From JAIEOG01 sp964519985 (GTDB lineage: Bacteria > Bdellovibrionota > FAC87 > UBA2466), in the NCBI GenBank assembly GCA_964519985.1, contig CAZFMF010000010.1, forward strand, positions 27,585 to 91,584: a stretch of DNA of 64,000 nucleotides, written 5' to 3'. The position numbers and the translations under genes are program-made. The notes beneath the pieces are model-generated. The model was given only the letters and a program-made list of their open reading frames with translations, searched no databases and was not told the DNA's origin. Positions 16,233 through 25,406 of this stretch are shown here, one piece after another (within the stretch, counting starts at the first letter, position 1; each line of letters starts with the position of its first letter).

Positions 16233-17567
16233 TCAACCCGCTTCGCTACAAAGCGCTTCGACTTCTTCGACTTCTTTTGGAACGGCGGCGGTTAAGACGC
16301 GGCAGCCATTTTGGGTGATGACGATATCGTCTTCAATGCGCACGCCGATGCCCTTGAAACGGGCGGGGGCTTTGGAATCGAGGCCGAAGTACAAGCCGGG
16401 TTCGATGGTGAAAACCATCCCGGGTGTGAGTTTGCGGGCGTTCTTATATTCATCCTGATAGTAGCGCCCCACATCGTGCACATCCATGCCGAGCCAGTGG
16501 CCGGTGCCGTGTGGGTAATAGGCAAAAAAATCCCGATTCTTGATCAGCTGCGCGGTGGGGCCCTTGAGGACCTTCAGCTTTTTTAGCTCTTCGGTGAGCA
16601 CTTCGATCGCGTGCTCGTGAATTTCTTTCATCGTCTTGCCCGGTTTGGCGATGGCGATGCAAGCTTTCTGGGCTTCCAGAACGGCCTGGTACACATCCTT
16701 TTGCGCTTCGGTAAAGCGTCCCGAAACGGGGAAGGTGCGCGTGATGTCGGCGGTGTAGAAATCGTACTCGCCGCCGGCGTCAATGAGGAGCAAGTCGCCC
16801 TCACTCATTCGGCGGCTGTTCTCGTGATAGTGCAGAATGCAGGCGTTCGGGCCCGAGGCCACGATCGAATCGTAACCGAGGCGTTTGGCGCCATTGCCGC
16901 GGAAGGCGTGAAAGAGGGCGGCTTCAATCTGGTATTCGTACATCCCCGGTTTCGCGATCCGCATGGCATTCTGGTGGGCTTCGGCGGAAATATCCGCCGC
17001 GCGCTGCAAGCGATCAATCTCGGCTTTCGATTTTACCAGCCGCATTTCGCCGAGAATTTCGTCGGGATCTAAGATCGGCCAGAGCGGGCGTCCCGTACGC
17101 CCGAGTTTGCGCAGGGCTTTATGCATCAACGTCAGGATGCGGGCATCCATTTGCGCATCCACCCCCAACCGGTAGTAAACTTTGTCGGCGGTGAGCAGGG
17201 CTTCGATGAAAGCTTCATTGAAGGGCTCATTGGGAATCGAAACCGAAGCCACATTCGCACCCAGCAACGCTTTGGCGCGTTCGGGGCCCAGAATTTTGCC
17301 CTCCCACATTTCCTTGGTTTTGTCCTTGGGATGCACAAAGATCTGAAAAGGATTCTTGGAAGCTCCCGCCAGCAGCGCCAACGACTTGGGCTCATCGAAG
17401 CCAGTCAAATAGTAAAGGCTGCTGCTCTGTCGGTACGTGTGGTGGACGTCGTTATTGCGGACCGCTTCCAGCGGCGAAGGAAAAACGGCGACTCCGTCAC
17501 CCAGTTTTTGAAAGAAGGCTTTCCGCCGCTGCGCAAAATCGACTTTACCGATATCCCCATTCAACAT
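16233..17567 (-). CDS. pepP: Xaa-Pro aminopeptidase (M24B)
   Basis: Cytoplasmic dinuclear-metal (usually Mn) aminopeptidase that removes N-terminal residues preceding proline. Seen: an N-terminal creatinase-like domain (about 1-175, with HHTYRQSSSLYYLTGF) and the pita-bread catalytic domain with all metal ligands: LIDAGGEY (Asp), YTADITRTFP (Asp), HGTGHWLGMDVHD (His), TIEPGLYF (Glu) and GVRIEDDI (Glu). The 444-residue length is normal. It lies 10 bp downstream of ddl on the same strand, so the two are probably co-transcribed. It ends in an EVEEVE repeat encoded by a short cttcgactt iteration. Confidence 0.94.
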   Translation of the reverse strand: MLNGDIGKVDFAQRRKAFFQKLGDGVAVFPSPLEAVRNNDVHHTYRQSSSLYYLTGFDEPKSLALLAGASKNPFQIFVHPKDKTKEMWEGKILGPERAKALLGANVASVSIPNEPFNEAFIEALLTADKVYYRLGVDAQMDARILTLMHKALRKLGRTGRPLWPILDPDEILGEMRLVKSKAEIDRLQRAADISAEAHQNAMRIAKPGMYEYQIEAALFHAFRGNGAKRLGYDSIVASGPNACILHYHENSRRMSEGDLLLIDAGGEYDFYTADITRTFPVSGRFTEAQKDVYQAVLEAQKACIAIAKPGKTMKEIHEHAIEVLTEELKKLKVLKGPTAQLIKNRDFFAYYPHGTGHWLGMDVHDVGRYYQDEYKNARKLTPGMVFTIEPGLYFGLDSKAPARFKGIGVRIEDDIVITQNGCRVLTAAVPKEVEEVEALCSEAG

Positions 17568-17577
17568 GCGGGCGAGT

Positions 17578-18651
17578 CTACTTCAGCTCCCGCTCGAAGG
17601 CGAGTTCGATGAGGCGGCTGATCAGCGCCGCGTAGGGCAGTCCGGACGCTTCCCACATTTGGGGGTACATGCTGATGGGGGTAAAACCGGGGAGCGTATT
17701 GGGTTCATTCAAGTAGAGCTTGCCCGTCGCGGTCTCGAGCAACATGTCCACCCGGGCCATGCCGTCGATCTGCAGAACGGTAAAGACCTTTTCCGCCAAC
17801 CGCTGCACCGCTTGGGTTTCTTCGGGCGTCAGATCCGCGGGAGTTTGGGTCGTCGCCAAATCGCCCCCCAGATACTTCGCCTCGTAGGAGTACCACTCGG
17901 CTTTTTTCGAGATCAGGATTTCGCCGGGCAGGGAGGCTTTGGGTGTGTCCTGTAATCCCAAAACGGCAATCTCCAATTCGCGACCGACGATCGTGCGCTC
18001 GATAATGCAGATCCGATCGTGCCGCCAAGCCAAGTCGATCGCGGCTTGAAGCCCTTCCCGAGATTTGACTTTCGTGATGCCGACCGAGGATCCCTGACAG
18101 GAGGGTTTCACGAAGACGGGGTAGCCGAGTTTTTCGATTTCGCCTAACTTCTCGCTGAGCTTTTCTCCCCGCCGGAGGCCCACGTATTCCGCGACCGGGA
18201 TCCCATTTTTTTCGCAAACGGTCTTGGTCAGGAATTTATCCATGCAAACCCACGAAGCCCCGCACCGGGCTCCGACGTAGGGAATGCCCATCACGTCCAG
18301 CATTCCCTGGAGCGTGCCGTCTTCGCCGTATTGCCCATGGAGAATGGGAAAGACGACATCAAAGGGGAGGGTGGGACCGTCGACCACGGCGAGCGTCCCT
18401 TTTTTTCCGGTGACGTAAGGAGCCAGCGTGATTTTGGGGCGGTTTTCATTCAGGCGGATCTTATCGGCACGGAATTCCCCGAGGTAGTAGCTGCCTTCGT
18501 CCTGGTGGTACCACGTTCCGTCTTTGGCGACGCCGACTAGGATGGGTTCGTATTGGCGGCGATCGATGGCGCCTAAAATGCCTTTTGCCGAGATGAGAGA
18601 AATTTCGTGTTCAGCGGATCGACCGCCACACAGAACGAGCACTTTTTTCAT
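17578..18651 (-). CDS. ddl: D-alanine--D-alanine ligase
   Basis: ATP-grasp enzyme that makes D-Ala-D-Ala for peptidoglycan. Seen: VLCGGRSAEHEISLISA at the N terminus, HGQYGEDGTLQGMLD, the ATP-binding FVKPSCQGSSVGITKV, and the Mg/substrate site YLNEPNTLPGFTPISMYP with conserved Glu and Asn. The 357-residue length suits the DdlA group. A Pro replaces the usual Ile in the LNEINTMPG motif, probably harmless. It is upstream of pepP and separated from the glutathione-synthetase-like gene by a REP element. Confidence 0.94.
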   Translation of the reverse strand: MKKVLVLCGGRSAEHEISLISAKGILGAIDRRQYEPILVGVAKDGTWYHQDEGSYYLGEFRADKIRLNENRPKITLAPYVTGKKGTLAVVDGPTLPFDVVFPILHGQYGEDGTLQGMLDVMGIPYVGARCGASWVCMDKFLTKTVCEKNGIPVAEYVGLRRGEKLSEKLGEIEKLGYPVFVKPSCQGSSVGITKVKSREGLQAAIDLAWRHDRICIIERTIVGRELEIAVLGLQDTPKASLPGEILISKKAEWYSYEAKYLGGDLATTQTPADLTPEETQAVQRLAEKVFTVLQIDGMARVDMLLETATGKLYLNEPNTLPGFTPISMYPQMWEASGLPYAALISRLIELAFERELK

Positions 18652-18673
18652 GACTAAAAGGGTAACTCAAAAA

Positions 18674-18786
18674 AGATGTCACTGCGAGGCGCTTTAGCGC
18701 CGAAGCAGCCTCGCAGCGCGTAGCGCTGCGGGATTGCCACAGCCCTTCGGGCTTCGCAATGACGGGCCTTCGGCTTCGCAATGACG
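18674..18786. repeat. REP-like palindromic repeat
   Basis: A full-length copy: tcactgcgaggcgctttagc, cgaagcagcctcgcagcgcg, agcgctgcgggattgc, then two iterations of cttcgggcttcgcaatgacg / cttcggcttcgcaatgacgg. It lies between ddl and the next gene and abuts that gene's stop codon. Confidence 0.85.
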
Positions 18787-18787
18787 G

Positions 18788-19831
18788 TTAGAGCGCGCGA
18801 ACAATATGGGGTTGGGTAAACGGAGCGTGGGTCTTCCAGAGGCGGACGCGTTTCTCTAGGTCTTCGATGACGTAGGCGCCGACATTGATGTTGTACAGTT
18901 CGTTGATGTTATTGATTCCGCCGGGGCAGAAAACGTTGATCTCGAGAAGTTTGTCCCCGACGATATCCGCGCCCACGAAGTACAACCCATCCGAAACGAG
19001 CTTGGTTTGGATCGCTTCGGCGATGCGCTGTTCTACTTCGGTAAACTCGGCCGCTTTGCGCGTGCCGCCGATATGGATATTGCTGCGGATCTCGCCCTTG
19101 GGGGACATCCGACGGTAAATTGCCGCTTGGCCGTCGACAATAATCGGTTGGCCGTTCAACATGAGCAGGCGCTTATCTCCCTTTTTCACTTCGGGAATGT
19201 ATTCTTGCGCCATCACGTAGCCGTTCTTGCTCACGGCGGAAATGATCTGATTGATGTTGATGTCGCGGATGTTCTTGATGAAGAAAACATCCTGACCGCC
19301 GTAGCCAGAAAGCGGTTTGACGATGGCGGGCTTGCGCAGTTCGCGCAGAAATTCTTTGATCTTATGCGTCGAGCGCGTAATCAACGTCTTGGCGCGGATG
19401 TCGGGGGGAAGGGTGCACAGGTACATCTTGCTCGCCGCGCGCGAGAGCCCCGCCGGATCGTTAGCGACTAGCACGCCGTTTTGTTTCAGCAGCCGTCCGA
19501 ACTCCAACGCGGGATTCTTGCTCCGGCTTTCACCGTCCCCCTCGTGCGGGTTGTAACGCAAGAAGACCACGTCGAACTTGGTCAGGCAGACTTCCTCGCG
19601 CTGAGCGTACCCGCCCTGAAGCGCATCTAAGAATTGTTGGCGGGTTTCGAGTCCCGCATAGGCGGGGCTGATTCCCGTGGCGCGAATGTGTTGGTCATTG
19701 GTGTACGAGAAGCTGTTTACGGTCGTGTAAACGACCTTGTGGCCGCGCTTGTAGGCTTCAAACGCCAAATGCGTAGTCGTGTAAGTCGGCAGCTGATTGT
19801 GGACCGAACGGACGACGAAACAAATCTTCAT
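18788..19831 (-). CDS. Glutathione-synthetase-like ATP-grasp protein
   Basis: Seen: an N-terminal alpha/beta domain (ICFVVRSVHNQLPTYTTTHL, VVFLRYNPHEGD), the ATP-grasp domain with PAIVKPLSGYGGQDVFFIK, GDKRLLMLNGQPI, SNIHIGGTR, and the metal site LEINVFCPGGINNINEL. This is the prokaryotic GshB domain order and near its 315-residue length (347 here). Family role: ligation of glycine to gamma-glutamylcysteine; but GshB-like enzymes also make other peptides, and no gshA is in view, so substrate is uncertain. The start follows an AT-rich upstream region likely to hold the promoter. Confidence 0.82.
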   Translation of the reverse strand: MKICFVVRSVHNQLPTYTTTHLAFEAYKRGHKVVYTTVNSFSYTNDQHIRATGISPAYAGLETRQQFLDALQGGYAQREEVCLTKFDVVFLRYNPHEGDGESRSKNPALEFGRLLKQNGVLVANDPAGLSRAASKMYLCTLPPDIRAKTLITRSTHKIKEFLRELRKPAIVKPLSGYGGQDVFFIKNIRDININQIISAVSKNGYVMAQEYIPEVKKGDKRLLMLNGQPIIVDGQAAIYRRMSPKGEIRSNIHIGGTRKAAEFTEVEQRIAEAIQTKLVSDGLYFVGADIVGDKLLEINVFCPGGINNINELYNINVGAYVIEDLEKRVRLWKTHAPFTQPHIVRAL

Positions 19832-19937
19832 TGCGCTACTCGTTTCGGTAACTCTTGCTTAGGCAATGAGTAAAGGGAAGGCTATTTTAGGGTCGTCCAA
19901 TGATGGGTAATTGTTATTTAAATACAAATACTTACAA

Positions 19938-21044
19938 CTAGTAAGAATGGCTTTTTACGATCGCTTCGAGGAGCTTGCGGGCGCGGGAATCAAATTCGAT
20001 AAACTCAATCCCCACTCCCGGCAGTCCACTATTTGTCGCGTGGTTGGCGATCCGGCACTTGGCGATGTCGAGGACCTGGTCCTGATAGTAGTAGATTCGC
20101 AAGGTGCAGGTCGTATCCACCGGCGGCAAGCGTACGGCATCGCCGTCGAGCAGGCCGATGAAGCAACCGCGGACGCTGAGCGTCTGGATCTCGGACATAA
20201 AGGGGCTGTGTCCGTCGAAAGAAACCTCCACCGGCAGGCTCGCCTTCACGCGACGGAAGCGCCGGTGTTCGGTGAAGTTCCGCGGGCCCGCGGCCTGGGG
20301 ATCAAAAGGAAACAAAAGCGTGTAGGTCGTACCTTGTCCGGGGGAAGACTGGATCTTGATTTCTCCGCCCTGACGCTCGACGAGTGTTTTCGCTACCGCC
20401 AATTCCAAACCCTGGACCTGCAGCGCGTTCTCCAGGGGATTCTGGACGTCGGGATTCATGATCGCGGTCAGGCGTTCTTGCGGGATGCCGACGCCGGTAT
20501 CGGAACAGGCGATTTCCACCTTATTGCCCATCTGGCGCATGCTGATGGTCAGCTTACCGCCCTGGGGCATGGTCTCGCTGGCGCGGCGAAAGAGATTCAG
20601 TAACACTTGCTGCAACGCCCCGGGATCCACGCTGATCATACGGGCAGCTTCCACCAGGACATTGAATTTGATGTGCCGATTGCGCAGATCCTTTTCGACG
20701 ATTTCGACGGTGTCGATCACCAGTTGCGAAACATCGCACGGGATCGGCGAGAGGATGGGGTGAACCGCGAAATAGGAAAGGTTGCGCGCGAGGCTAATCG
20801 CGCGTTCGGCGGCGGCCAGCGCCACATTCATGGCGCGGTAACGCACCAGCGTGTTCGTATTCGTCAGGCCGTAGTCCAATTCACCGACGATGGTTCCCAA
20901 AACGTTGCCGAGTTCGTGGCTGGCCGCCCGACAGAAGGACGTTAACTTATCGTCCTCGCCTCCGCGCGCGGGCGCAACACCCGTCGCCGGGTTTTCCCGG
21001 GGTTTGACGGCGGATTTGGGCTTTAATTTCTTGGCCGAACTCAT
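19938..21044 (-). CDS. Histidine-kinase-like protein fused to a PilZ domain
   Basis: Seen: a basic N-terminal tail, an H-box-like ASHELGNVLG with His43, a dimerisation helix pair, an HATPase domain (about 105-248) with the G1 box SDTGVGIP and a G2-like QGLELAVAKTLVERQGG, then a C-terminal PilZ domain (about 258-360) with RRFRR (RxxxR) and LSVRGCFIG. The N-box Asn that normally binds Mg is replaced by Arg154 in LLNLFRRASE, so kinase activity is doubtful. No receiver or membrane segment. Role inferred: a cytoplasmic signalling protein linking c-di-GMP to a phosphorelay or acting as a pseudokinase. Confidence 0.82.
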   Translation of the reverse strand: MSSAKKLKPKSAVKPRENPATGVAPARGGEDDKLTSFCRAASHELGNVLGTIVGELDYGLTNTNTLVRYRAMNVALAAAERAISLARNLSYFAVHPILSPIPCDVSQLVIDTVEIVEKDLRNRHIKFNVLVEAARMISVDPGALQQVLLNLFRRASETMPQGGKLTISMRQMGNKVEIACSDTGVGIPQERLTAIMNPDVQNPLENALQVQGLELAVAKTLVERQGGEIKIQSSPGQGTTYTLLFPFDPQAAGPRNFTEHRRFRRVKASLPVEVSFDGHSPFMSEIQTLSVRGCFIGLLDGDAVRLPPVDTTCTLRIYYYQDQVLDIAKCRIANHATNSGLPGVGIEFIEFDSRARKLLEAIVKSHSY

Positions 21045-21077
21045 GCTCTTTACTCTTCGGAATCCTTTTGTTAGCGG

Positions 21078-21779
21078 TTGAGGACTTTGGGTAAGCTGCG
21101 AGAAATTCTGGTGATTTGGACTCTGCGGGCGGTGCTACGAAGCACGCGCCTTTTCTGGCGCATCGATCTGTCGGAGAAACCGGACGACAGCCAGACTCCG
21201 CATATCTATGCCCACTGGCACGGCGATGAGCTGATGCTGCTCCCGGTCTTCGCCCACCGGAACTACGCCGTGATGTCGAGCCGCAGCCGCGATGGCGAGC
21301 GGATGACTCGCTTGCTCCAAAGTTTGGGCTATTTCGTGGTGCGGGGATCTAGTTCGAAAGGGGGAGCGGGTGGTTTGAAGGGATTAATCGATGCCGTAAA
21401 GGCTCGCCGGCTCAATGCCGCGATAGCGGTGGATGGTCCCCGCGGCCCGGTGTTCGAAGTGAAGCCGGGGATTTTGGCGTTGGCCCAGGCGACCGGTTTG
21501 CCGATCGTTGCGGCGTCGGGGGCGGCCAATCGAGCGTGGCGCATTCCCGGGGCGTGGAATCAAACCTATATCCCAAAGCCTTTCGCTCGCTGTGTATTGG
21601 CCTTCGCCGAGCCTTTGGAAGTGCCGACGCATGCCGGCGCCGCGGAATTAGAAGTGCTCCGTTTGGAATTGCAAAAGCGACTGAATCAGGTGCGCTCACG
21701 CGCGGAAGGCTTAGTACTTGAGCGCGGTGACCGGGATCGTGACAAAGCCGGTGCTTGGCTCCTGCCACTCGAGCAGTAA
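21078..21779 (+). CDS. DUF374-type lysophospholipid acyltransferase-like protein
   Basis: Seen: an N-terminal hydrophobic helix (LVIWTLRAVLRSTRLFW), HIYAHWHGDELMLLP, SSRSRDGERMTRLL, and AVDGPRGPVFEVKPG, the signature of DUF374 proteins, an LPLAT-superfamily branch related to lipid A acyltransferases. The HWHGDE motif takes the place of the HxxxxD catalytic motif. Likely acts at the inner membrane on a lipid; substrate unknown. The start is uncertain: TTG at 21078 is used here, but TTG at 21087 or GTG at 21111 are possible. The last 69 nt overlap the convergent lipoprotein gene. Confidence 0.83.
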   Translation: MRTLGKLREILVIWTLRAVLRSTRLFWRIDLSEKPDDSQTPHIYAHWHGDELMLLPVFAHRNYAVMSSRSRDGERMTRLLQSLGYFVVRGSSSKGGAGGLKGLIDAVKARRLNAAIAVDGPRGPVFEVKPGILALAQATGLPIVAASGAANRAWRIPGAWNQTYIPKPFARCVLAFAEPLEVPTHAGAAELEVLRLELQKRLNQVRSRAEGLVLERGDRDRDKAGAWLLPLEQ

Positions 21780-22577
21780 ACGGGAGTTGCCCGTGCCTTG
21801 GAAGTAGTCGATTTGGATCGTGTATTCGCCAGGGCTTAAGGAAGTCGATCCGGTCGTGGCGGTCGAAGCTTCGTTGATCAGCTTTTGTCCATTCAACCAA
21901 AAGCTCGCTTTGTCGTCGGCGGTCAATCGGAAGGTGTGCGTACCCGATTTTTTCACCACGAGTTTGCCCGTTACCTGTAGCGCAAAGAGCTGAACTAAGG
22001 AGGAAATGCCGGCGAAGGGATTGGTGTCATTTGCCTTACTGAAGCGCCGAAGCGGGAAAACCCCCGTCGCCGTTAGCGTCGCGAAATCTGGAATTGTGCT
22101 CGGGGCGGAACTCAACGAATAGGCGGTGGCCACCGGGTTTTCAAAGGGACCGGTCTCGCTGGTGGCATAGAGGTACGAGGTGTCCGTCGTGGGCAAAATC
22201 AGGACGCGGCACGATCCCGATGTGTCGTCCGGCGCGACTGCTTCAATGCCCAGGGAAAGGGCCGAGGTAATCAAAGACGGGGCGGTGTAGTTTGCCTCGG
22301 TGGCCGTGGCGCCATCCTCCACCGTGCCGGTGTCGACGAAAAACAAGCTCGGATTGGCGTCAAAATCGGGACCGAAACTCAAGTCGGTGGCCGCCATATT
22401 CACGAAACTCCATTCCAGTTTCGCTTTCTCACCGGCGGTCAGCATCTTTATCGGCGAAAGGCATTGGATCGCGGCATCCGTCGTTTGGGATTCGCCGGTG
22501 TCTTTTTCCGTACCGTCGCACGCGAGCACCAGGCCCGCGGCTAAAATCCAGGGTAGGCTTTTCGTCCAGCGTTTCAT
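21711..22577 (-). CDS. Lipoprotein with C-terminal PA14 domain
   Basis: Seen: a lipobox LVLAC (Cys20), an Asp/Thr-rich N-terminal half, and from about residue 195 a PA14-like domain (LQVTGKLVVKKSGTHTFRLT, ADDKASFWLNGQKLI, SPGEYTIQIDYFQGTGNSRL, LEWQEPS). PA14 is a carbohydrate- or surface-binding beta barrel with Asp-containing calcium site. It is the last gene of a five-gene minus-strand operon with c-haem lipoproteins and a DUF1501 protein; 1 nt separates it from the preceding stop. Outer-membrane or surface location inferred. 3' end overlaps the acyltransferase gene. Confidence 0.82.
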   Translation of the reverse strand: MKRWTKSLPWILAAGLVLACDGTEKDTGESQTTDAAIQCLSPIKMLTAGEKAKLEWSFVNMAATDLSFGPDFDANPSLFFVDTGTVEDGATATEANYTAPSLITSALSLGIEAVAPDDTSGSCRVLILPTTDTSYLYATSETGPFENPVATAYSLSSAPSTIPDFATLTATGVFPLRRFSKANDTNPFAGISSLVQLFALQVTGKLVVKKSGTHTFRLTADDKASFWLNGQKLINEASTATTGSTSLSPGEYTIQIDYFQGTGNSRLLLEWQEPSTGFVTIPVTALKY

Positions 22578-22578
22578 T

Positions 22579-23820
22579 TTACATTCCGTTCAACTGCGCT
22601 TCTTCCGTCAGCCAGTCGACGATCGTGGTGACTTGAGCGTTCGTTAAACCGCCATTGGCGCCACCGTTATTATTATCCAACGCGGGGTGACCGCCGCCGT
22701 CTTCCTTCCGCGGGTGGGTGATGAGATACGACTGCCGCGGGTCTTCCAGCGTCGAGCGCAGCATCGCTTCGTTGCAGAGATCCGTTCCGGTCGCCATCGA
22801 GAAGGCCAGCATCGCCTGATTCCCGGCCATCGCATGGCAACGGACGCACCGACTGGTGCCGGTGAGAATCGGAGCCACTTGCGCGGAGAATCGGGTTGGG
22901 TTCATGCAGGACACCGATCGGGTATTAGTGGAATCCACGGGATCCGAGGTTGATTCTAGTGTCAGGCTGACGGCCAGCGTTTCCGAACCGGGTCCTTCGA
23001 AAGCCTTTACTTGCAACGACGTCGAGAGAATCGGGAAGTTCCACGCGAGCTGCGGCATCGTGAAGGCGCCCGGGGCCACCACGAAGTCGACCGGGATGTA
23101 ATTGGAATATTGGTTGGTGGCAACACCGTTAACCACAAACGAAATGTTCGACACGCGCATATTCGAGCTGCCGGTAAAGGCAAACTTCGGATCACTCAAG
23201 ATGTACGAGCCATTCGAAATCGTGGTTGGTTCATAGTACAAGCGCGCTTTGAGCTCGAACGCGGCGCCCGGCATCGGCGGCGTGGCTTGGCTCAGGTCCC
23301 AGCGATAAACTTTGGCGGTGGTGAGGTTGAGATCGGTCGCTTTGATGGTGAGAGCTGCCGACGTGATCGCCGACCCCCCCTCATTGCATTCGTAAGCCGG
23401 CAGCGCCGCTTCGCGCGTCGCCCAAGCGGCGATCTGGGTTTCCATCTCACTCGCAATGGAAGCGCATTTTGAACCACATTGGTGATTCTCTTTCATCTTG
23501 GTGACAAAGCGCGAACCCGCGGCGGAGTCGAAGTTGACGTAGCCGCGTGCCGAACCGTAGGCGGTATCCGCGCTAGCGTTGGCGAAGCTCCCCGGGCCGG
23601 CACCGCTCAAACCATCATGGCAAGCGGTGCAGCTGTTGGCCGCAAAAATCGGGGAGACGGTCGCCGAAAAAGCCGAGTGGCGCTCGGCAGTGATCGATGG
23701 ATCTTCGCCCGCGCAGGCACTGGCCTGCGATTCATCTTTTCCGATGGCGCAGGAGACCGCCAACAGCGCGAAGGCCGTCGCGATCAAAACCGGAATGAAT
23801 TGTTTCGAGATGCGTTTCAC
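22579..23820 (-). CDS. Di-c-haem lipoprotein
   Basis: Seen: a type II signal peptide with lipobox AVSC, a first haem motif CTACH near residue 64 in a cytochrome-like domain, a central beta-rich region of about 170 residues with no known motif, and a second haem motif CVRCH near residue 330 followed by WLTEEAQ. Two further cysteine pairs (CGSKC, CNEG/CMNP) could form disulphides. Axial Met is not obvious. Likely anchored in the outer membrane with haems in the periplasm or at the surface; function unknown. Lies between the DUF1501 gene and the PA14 lipoprotein gene in one operon. Confidence 0.82.
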   Translation of the reverse strand: MKRISKQFIPVLIATAFALLAVSCAIGKDESQASACAGEDPSITAERHSAFSATVSPIFAANSCTACHDGLSGAGPGSFANASADTAYGSARGYVNFDSAAGSRFVTKMKENHQCGSKCASIASEMETQIAAWATREAALPAYECNEGGSAITSAALTIKATDLNLTTAKVYRWDLSQATPPMPGAAFELKARLYYEPTTISNGSYILSDPKFAFTGSSNMRVSNISFVVNGVATNQYSNYIPVDFVVAPGAFTMPQLAWNFPILSTSLQVKAFEGPGSETLAVSLTLESTSDPVDSTNTRSVSCMNPTRFSAQVAPILTGTSRCVRCHAMAGNQAMLAFSMATGTDLCNEAMLRSTLEDPRQSYLITHPRKEDGGGHPALDNNNGGANGGLTNAQVTTIVDWLTEEAQLNGM

Positions 23821-23863
23821 GTTAATCCCCTAACCAACGAACAAAATGGGGACGGGCTACTCT

Positions 23864-25381
23864 TTAGCCGCGTCGAAGGAACAAGCCTTGAGCTTGGATG
23901 GCCGCGATCGTTGCATCGGACAATCCCGCCAACCGCGCCACGACCGGAAAACGTTCCGGTACGCCCGCAAGGGTCAGCATGTTGAAAGCCATAACCGCGG
24001 AAAACCGCACGTCACGTCCGAAGAGATTGTTGCCATCGACCGTTCCGTTCGCCTGGTGAGCGCCCAGAACGTTCTTGGTTAACATGACCTGGCCGTTTGG
24101 GCTCACCGTCGTGATGTGGGCATGGGAAAGTGACGAACGGTCACCTTGTCCCAAGACCGCGTTCAAATCCGAACCGTCGAAGTTGGGATCCGTGCCCATA
24201 CCCCCATCGGTCGTGGTCACGATCACGGCGGATAGATTGTTGCGTTTTGCCAGTCGGGCGCTGAGTTCGATGATGCGCCCTTCCATCGTTCCGGCGTTCG
24301 CCATGGTCACGGCTTGCACGCCGCTAAATGAATTGTTGTGGTAATCGTGACCGTTTATCGAAATCGACATATTCGCGGCGCGACCCATCATGGTGTTGTA
24401 GACCATGTGGGCTACGCGGGAATTAAAGTCGGTGCTGCCCTGAAAGGCCGCGTTGGTGGCGGCCGTTTGGGTAAGTCCGAATACCGCCCGCACGTCCGCA
24501 TCGTTCGTGGCATTGAGCGTTTCGGGGCTCAAACCGCCCGTCGCCGTTTTCTGATATTCGCCGTAAGCGTTCTGCACATTGTCGCGGCTCTTTTCCGCCA
24601 CGCGCGCAAGCTCGCGATCGGTTAGGCGTTTAGCAATATCGGCAATCTTCTGCAAAAACGGGTCACCGGCGGTGCCGAAGACAGAGTTTGTGCCTGCATT
24701 TAAAATATCGCGTAGCTGGGTGACCGGAATACTTTTCTGACTCTGATCGTTGTAGCTGCTGCCGACCGAGCTTCCGGTCGGAGTAGAAAGTGAGCCTAAA
24801 AGCGTGGTCAGCTCACCGGTGATCCCGGCCGCCGAGAGCATCCCGGCGATGCTGTAGTTGGCGCCGGCCGGGTTATCGTCTCCGGAAATCGGCAACGCCG
24901 CTGCGCGACCGACCTGATTGCCGGTTTTCGTCGCATCGGAAAGCTGAGCGTAAAGATTGTTGTGGAAGGGGCTGATCCCGGCCGTCGCGTTGCCACCGAA
25001 ATTCGTCGGGCGGAGCGAGCGCACGCCGTTGTTATATATGGTCGTGGGCATTTCGGCCGCATTGGCAAGCGGACTACTGTAAATAGCATGCGCCCTTAAG
25101 AGTGCCGGGGTGAGCGTTCCCGCTTGCGCGAGGTTACCATTCAGCAAACCGATACCATCGTGCAGCCCCATCAGCCCGCCGCCGACCAGGTGGATATGGA
25201 TGTACTTCACCGGCGAGATCACCGGCGAGAATCCGGCCGCGTGCGCAACTTCCGTACGCAGGAGCTCTAAGTAGAGGGCGGGGAGGCTCAATGATACCAT
25301 TCCGCCCGTTCCGTTCTTGAGGAACTCGCGGCGGGTCATCCCCTGTTTCGTAACTTGAGTTTCTTTCTGATTCTTCTTCAT
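23864..25381 (-). CDS. Tat-exported DUF1501-family protein
   Basis: Seen: a twin-arginine signal (TRREFLKNGTGGMVSLSLPA), so it is exported folded, then a 455-residue DUF1501-like domain of the alkaline-phosphatase superfamily: IHIHLVGGGLMGLHDGIG, INGHDYHNNS, VIVTTTDGGMGTDPNFDGSD, LSHAHITTVSPNGQVML, NNLFGRDVRFSAVMAFN. DUF1501 proteins occur together with DUF1800 or with c-haem proteins in planctomycetes, myxobacteria and others; biochemical function is not established. Its operon neighbours are all lipoproteins or exported haem proteins. An AAGGAA ribosome site precedes the ATG. Confidence 0.85.
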   Translation of the reverse strand: MKKNQKETQVTKQGMTRREFLKNGTGGMVSLSLPALYLELLRTEVAHAAGFSPVISPVKYIHIHLVGGGLMGLHDGIGLLNGNLAQAGTLTPALLRAHAIYSSPLANAAEMPTTIYNNGVRSLRPTNFGGNATAGISPFHNNLYAQLSDATKTGNQVGRAAALPISGDDNPAGANYSIAGMLSAAGITGELTTLLGSLSTPTGSSVGSSYNDQSQKSIPVTQLRDILNAGTNSVFGTAGDPFLQKIADIAKRLTDRELARVAEKSRDNVQNAYGEYQKTATGGLSPETLNATNDADVRAVFGLTQTAATNAAFQGSTDFNSRVAHMVYNTMMGRAANMSISINGHDYHNNSFSGVQAVTMANAGTMEGRIIELSARLAKRNNLSAVIVTTTDGGMGTDPNFDGSDLNAVLGQGDRSSLSHAHITTVSPNGQVMLTKNVLGAHQANGTVDGNNLFGRDVRFSAVMAFNMLTLAGVPERFPVVARLAGLSDATIAAIQAQGLFLRRG

Positions 25382-25406
25382 AAAACGTTCCTTGTATTCA
25401 AAAAAA

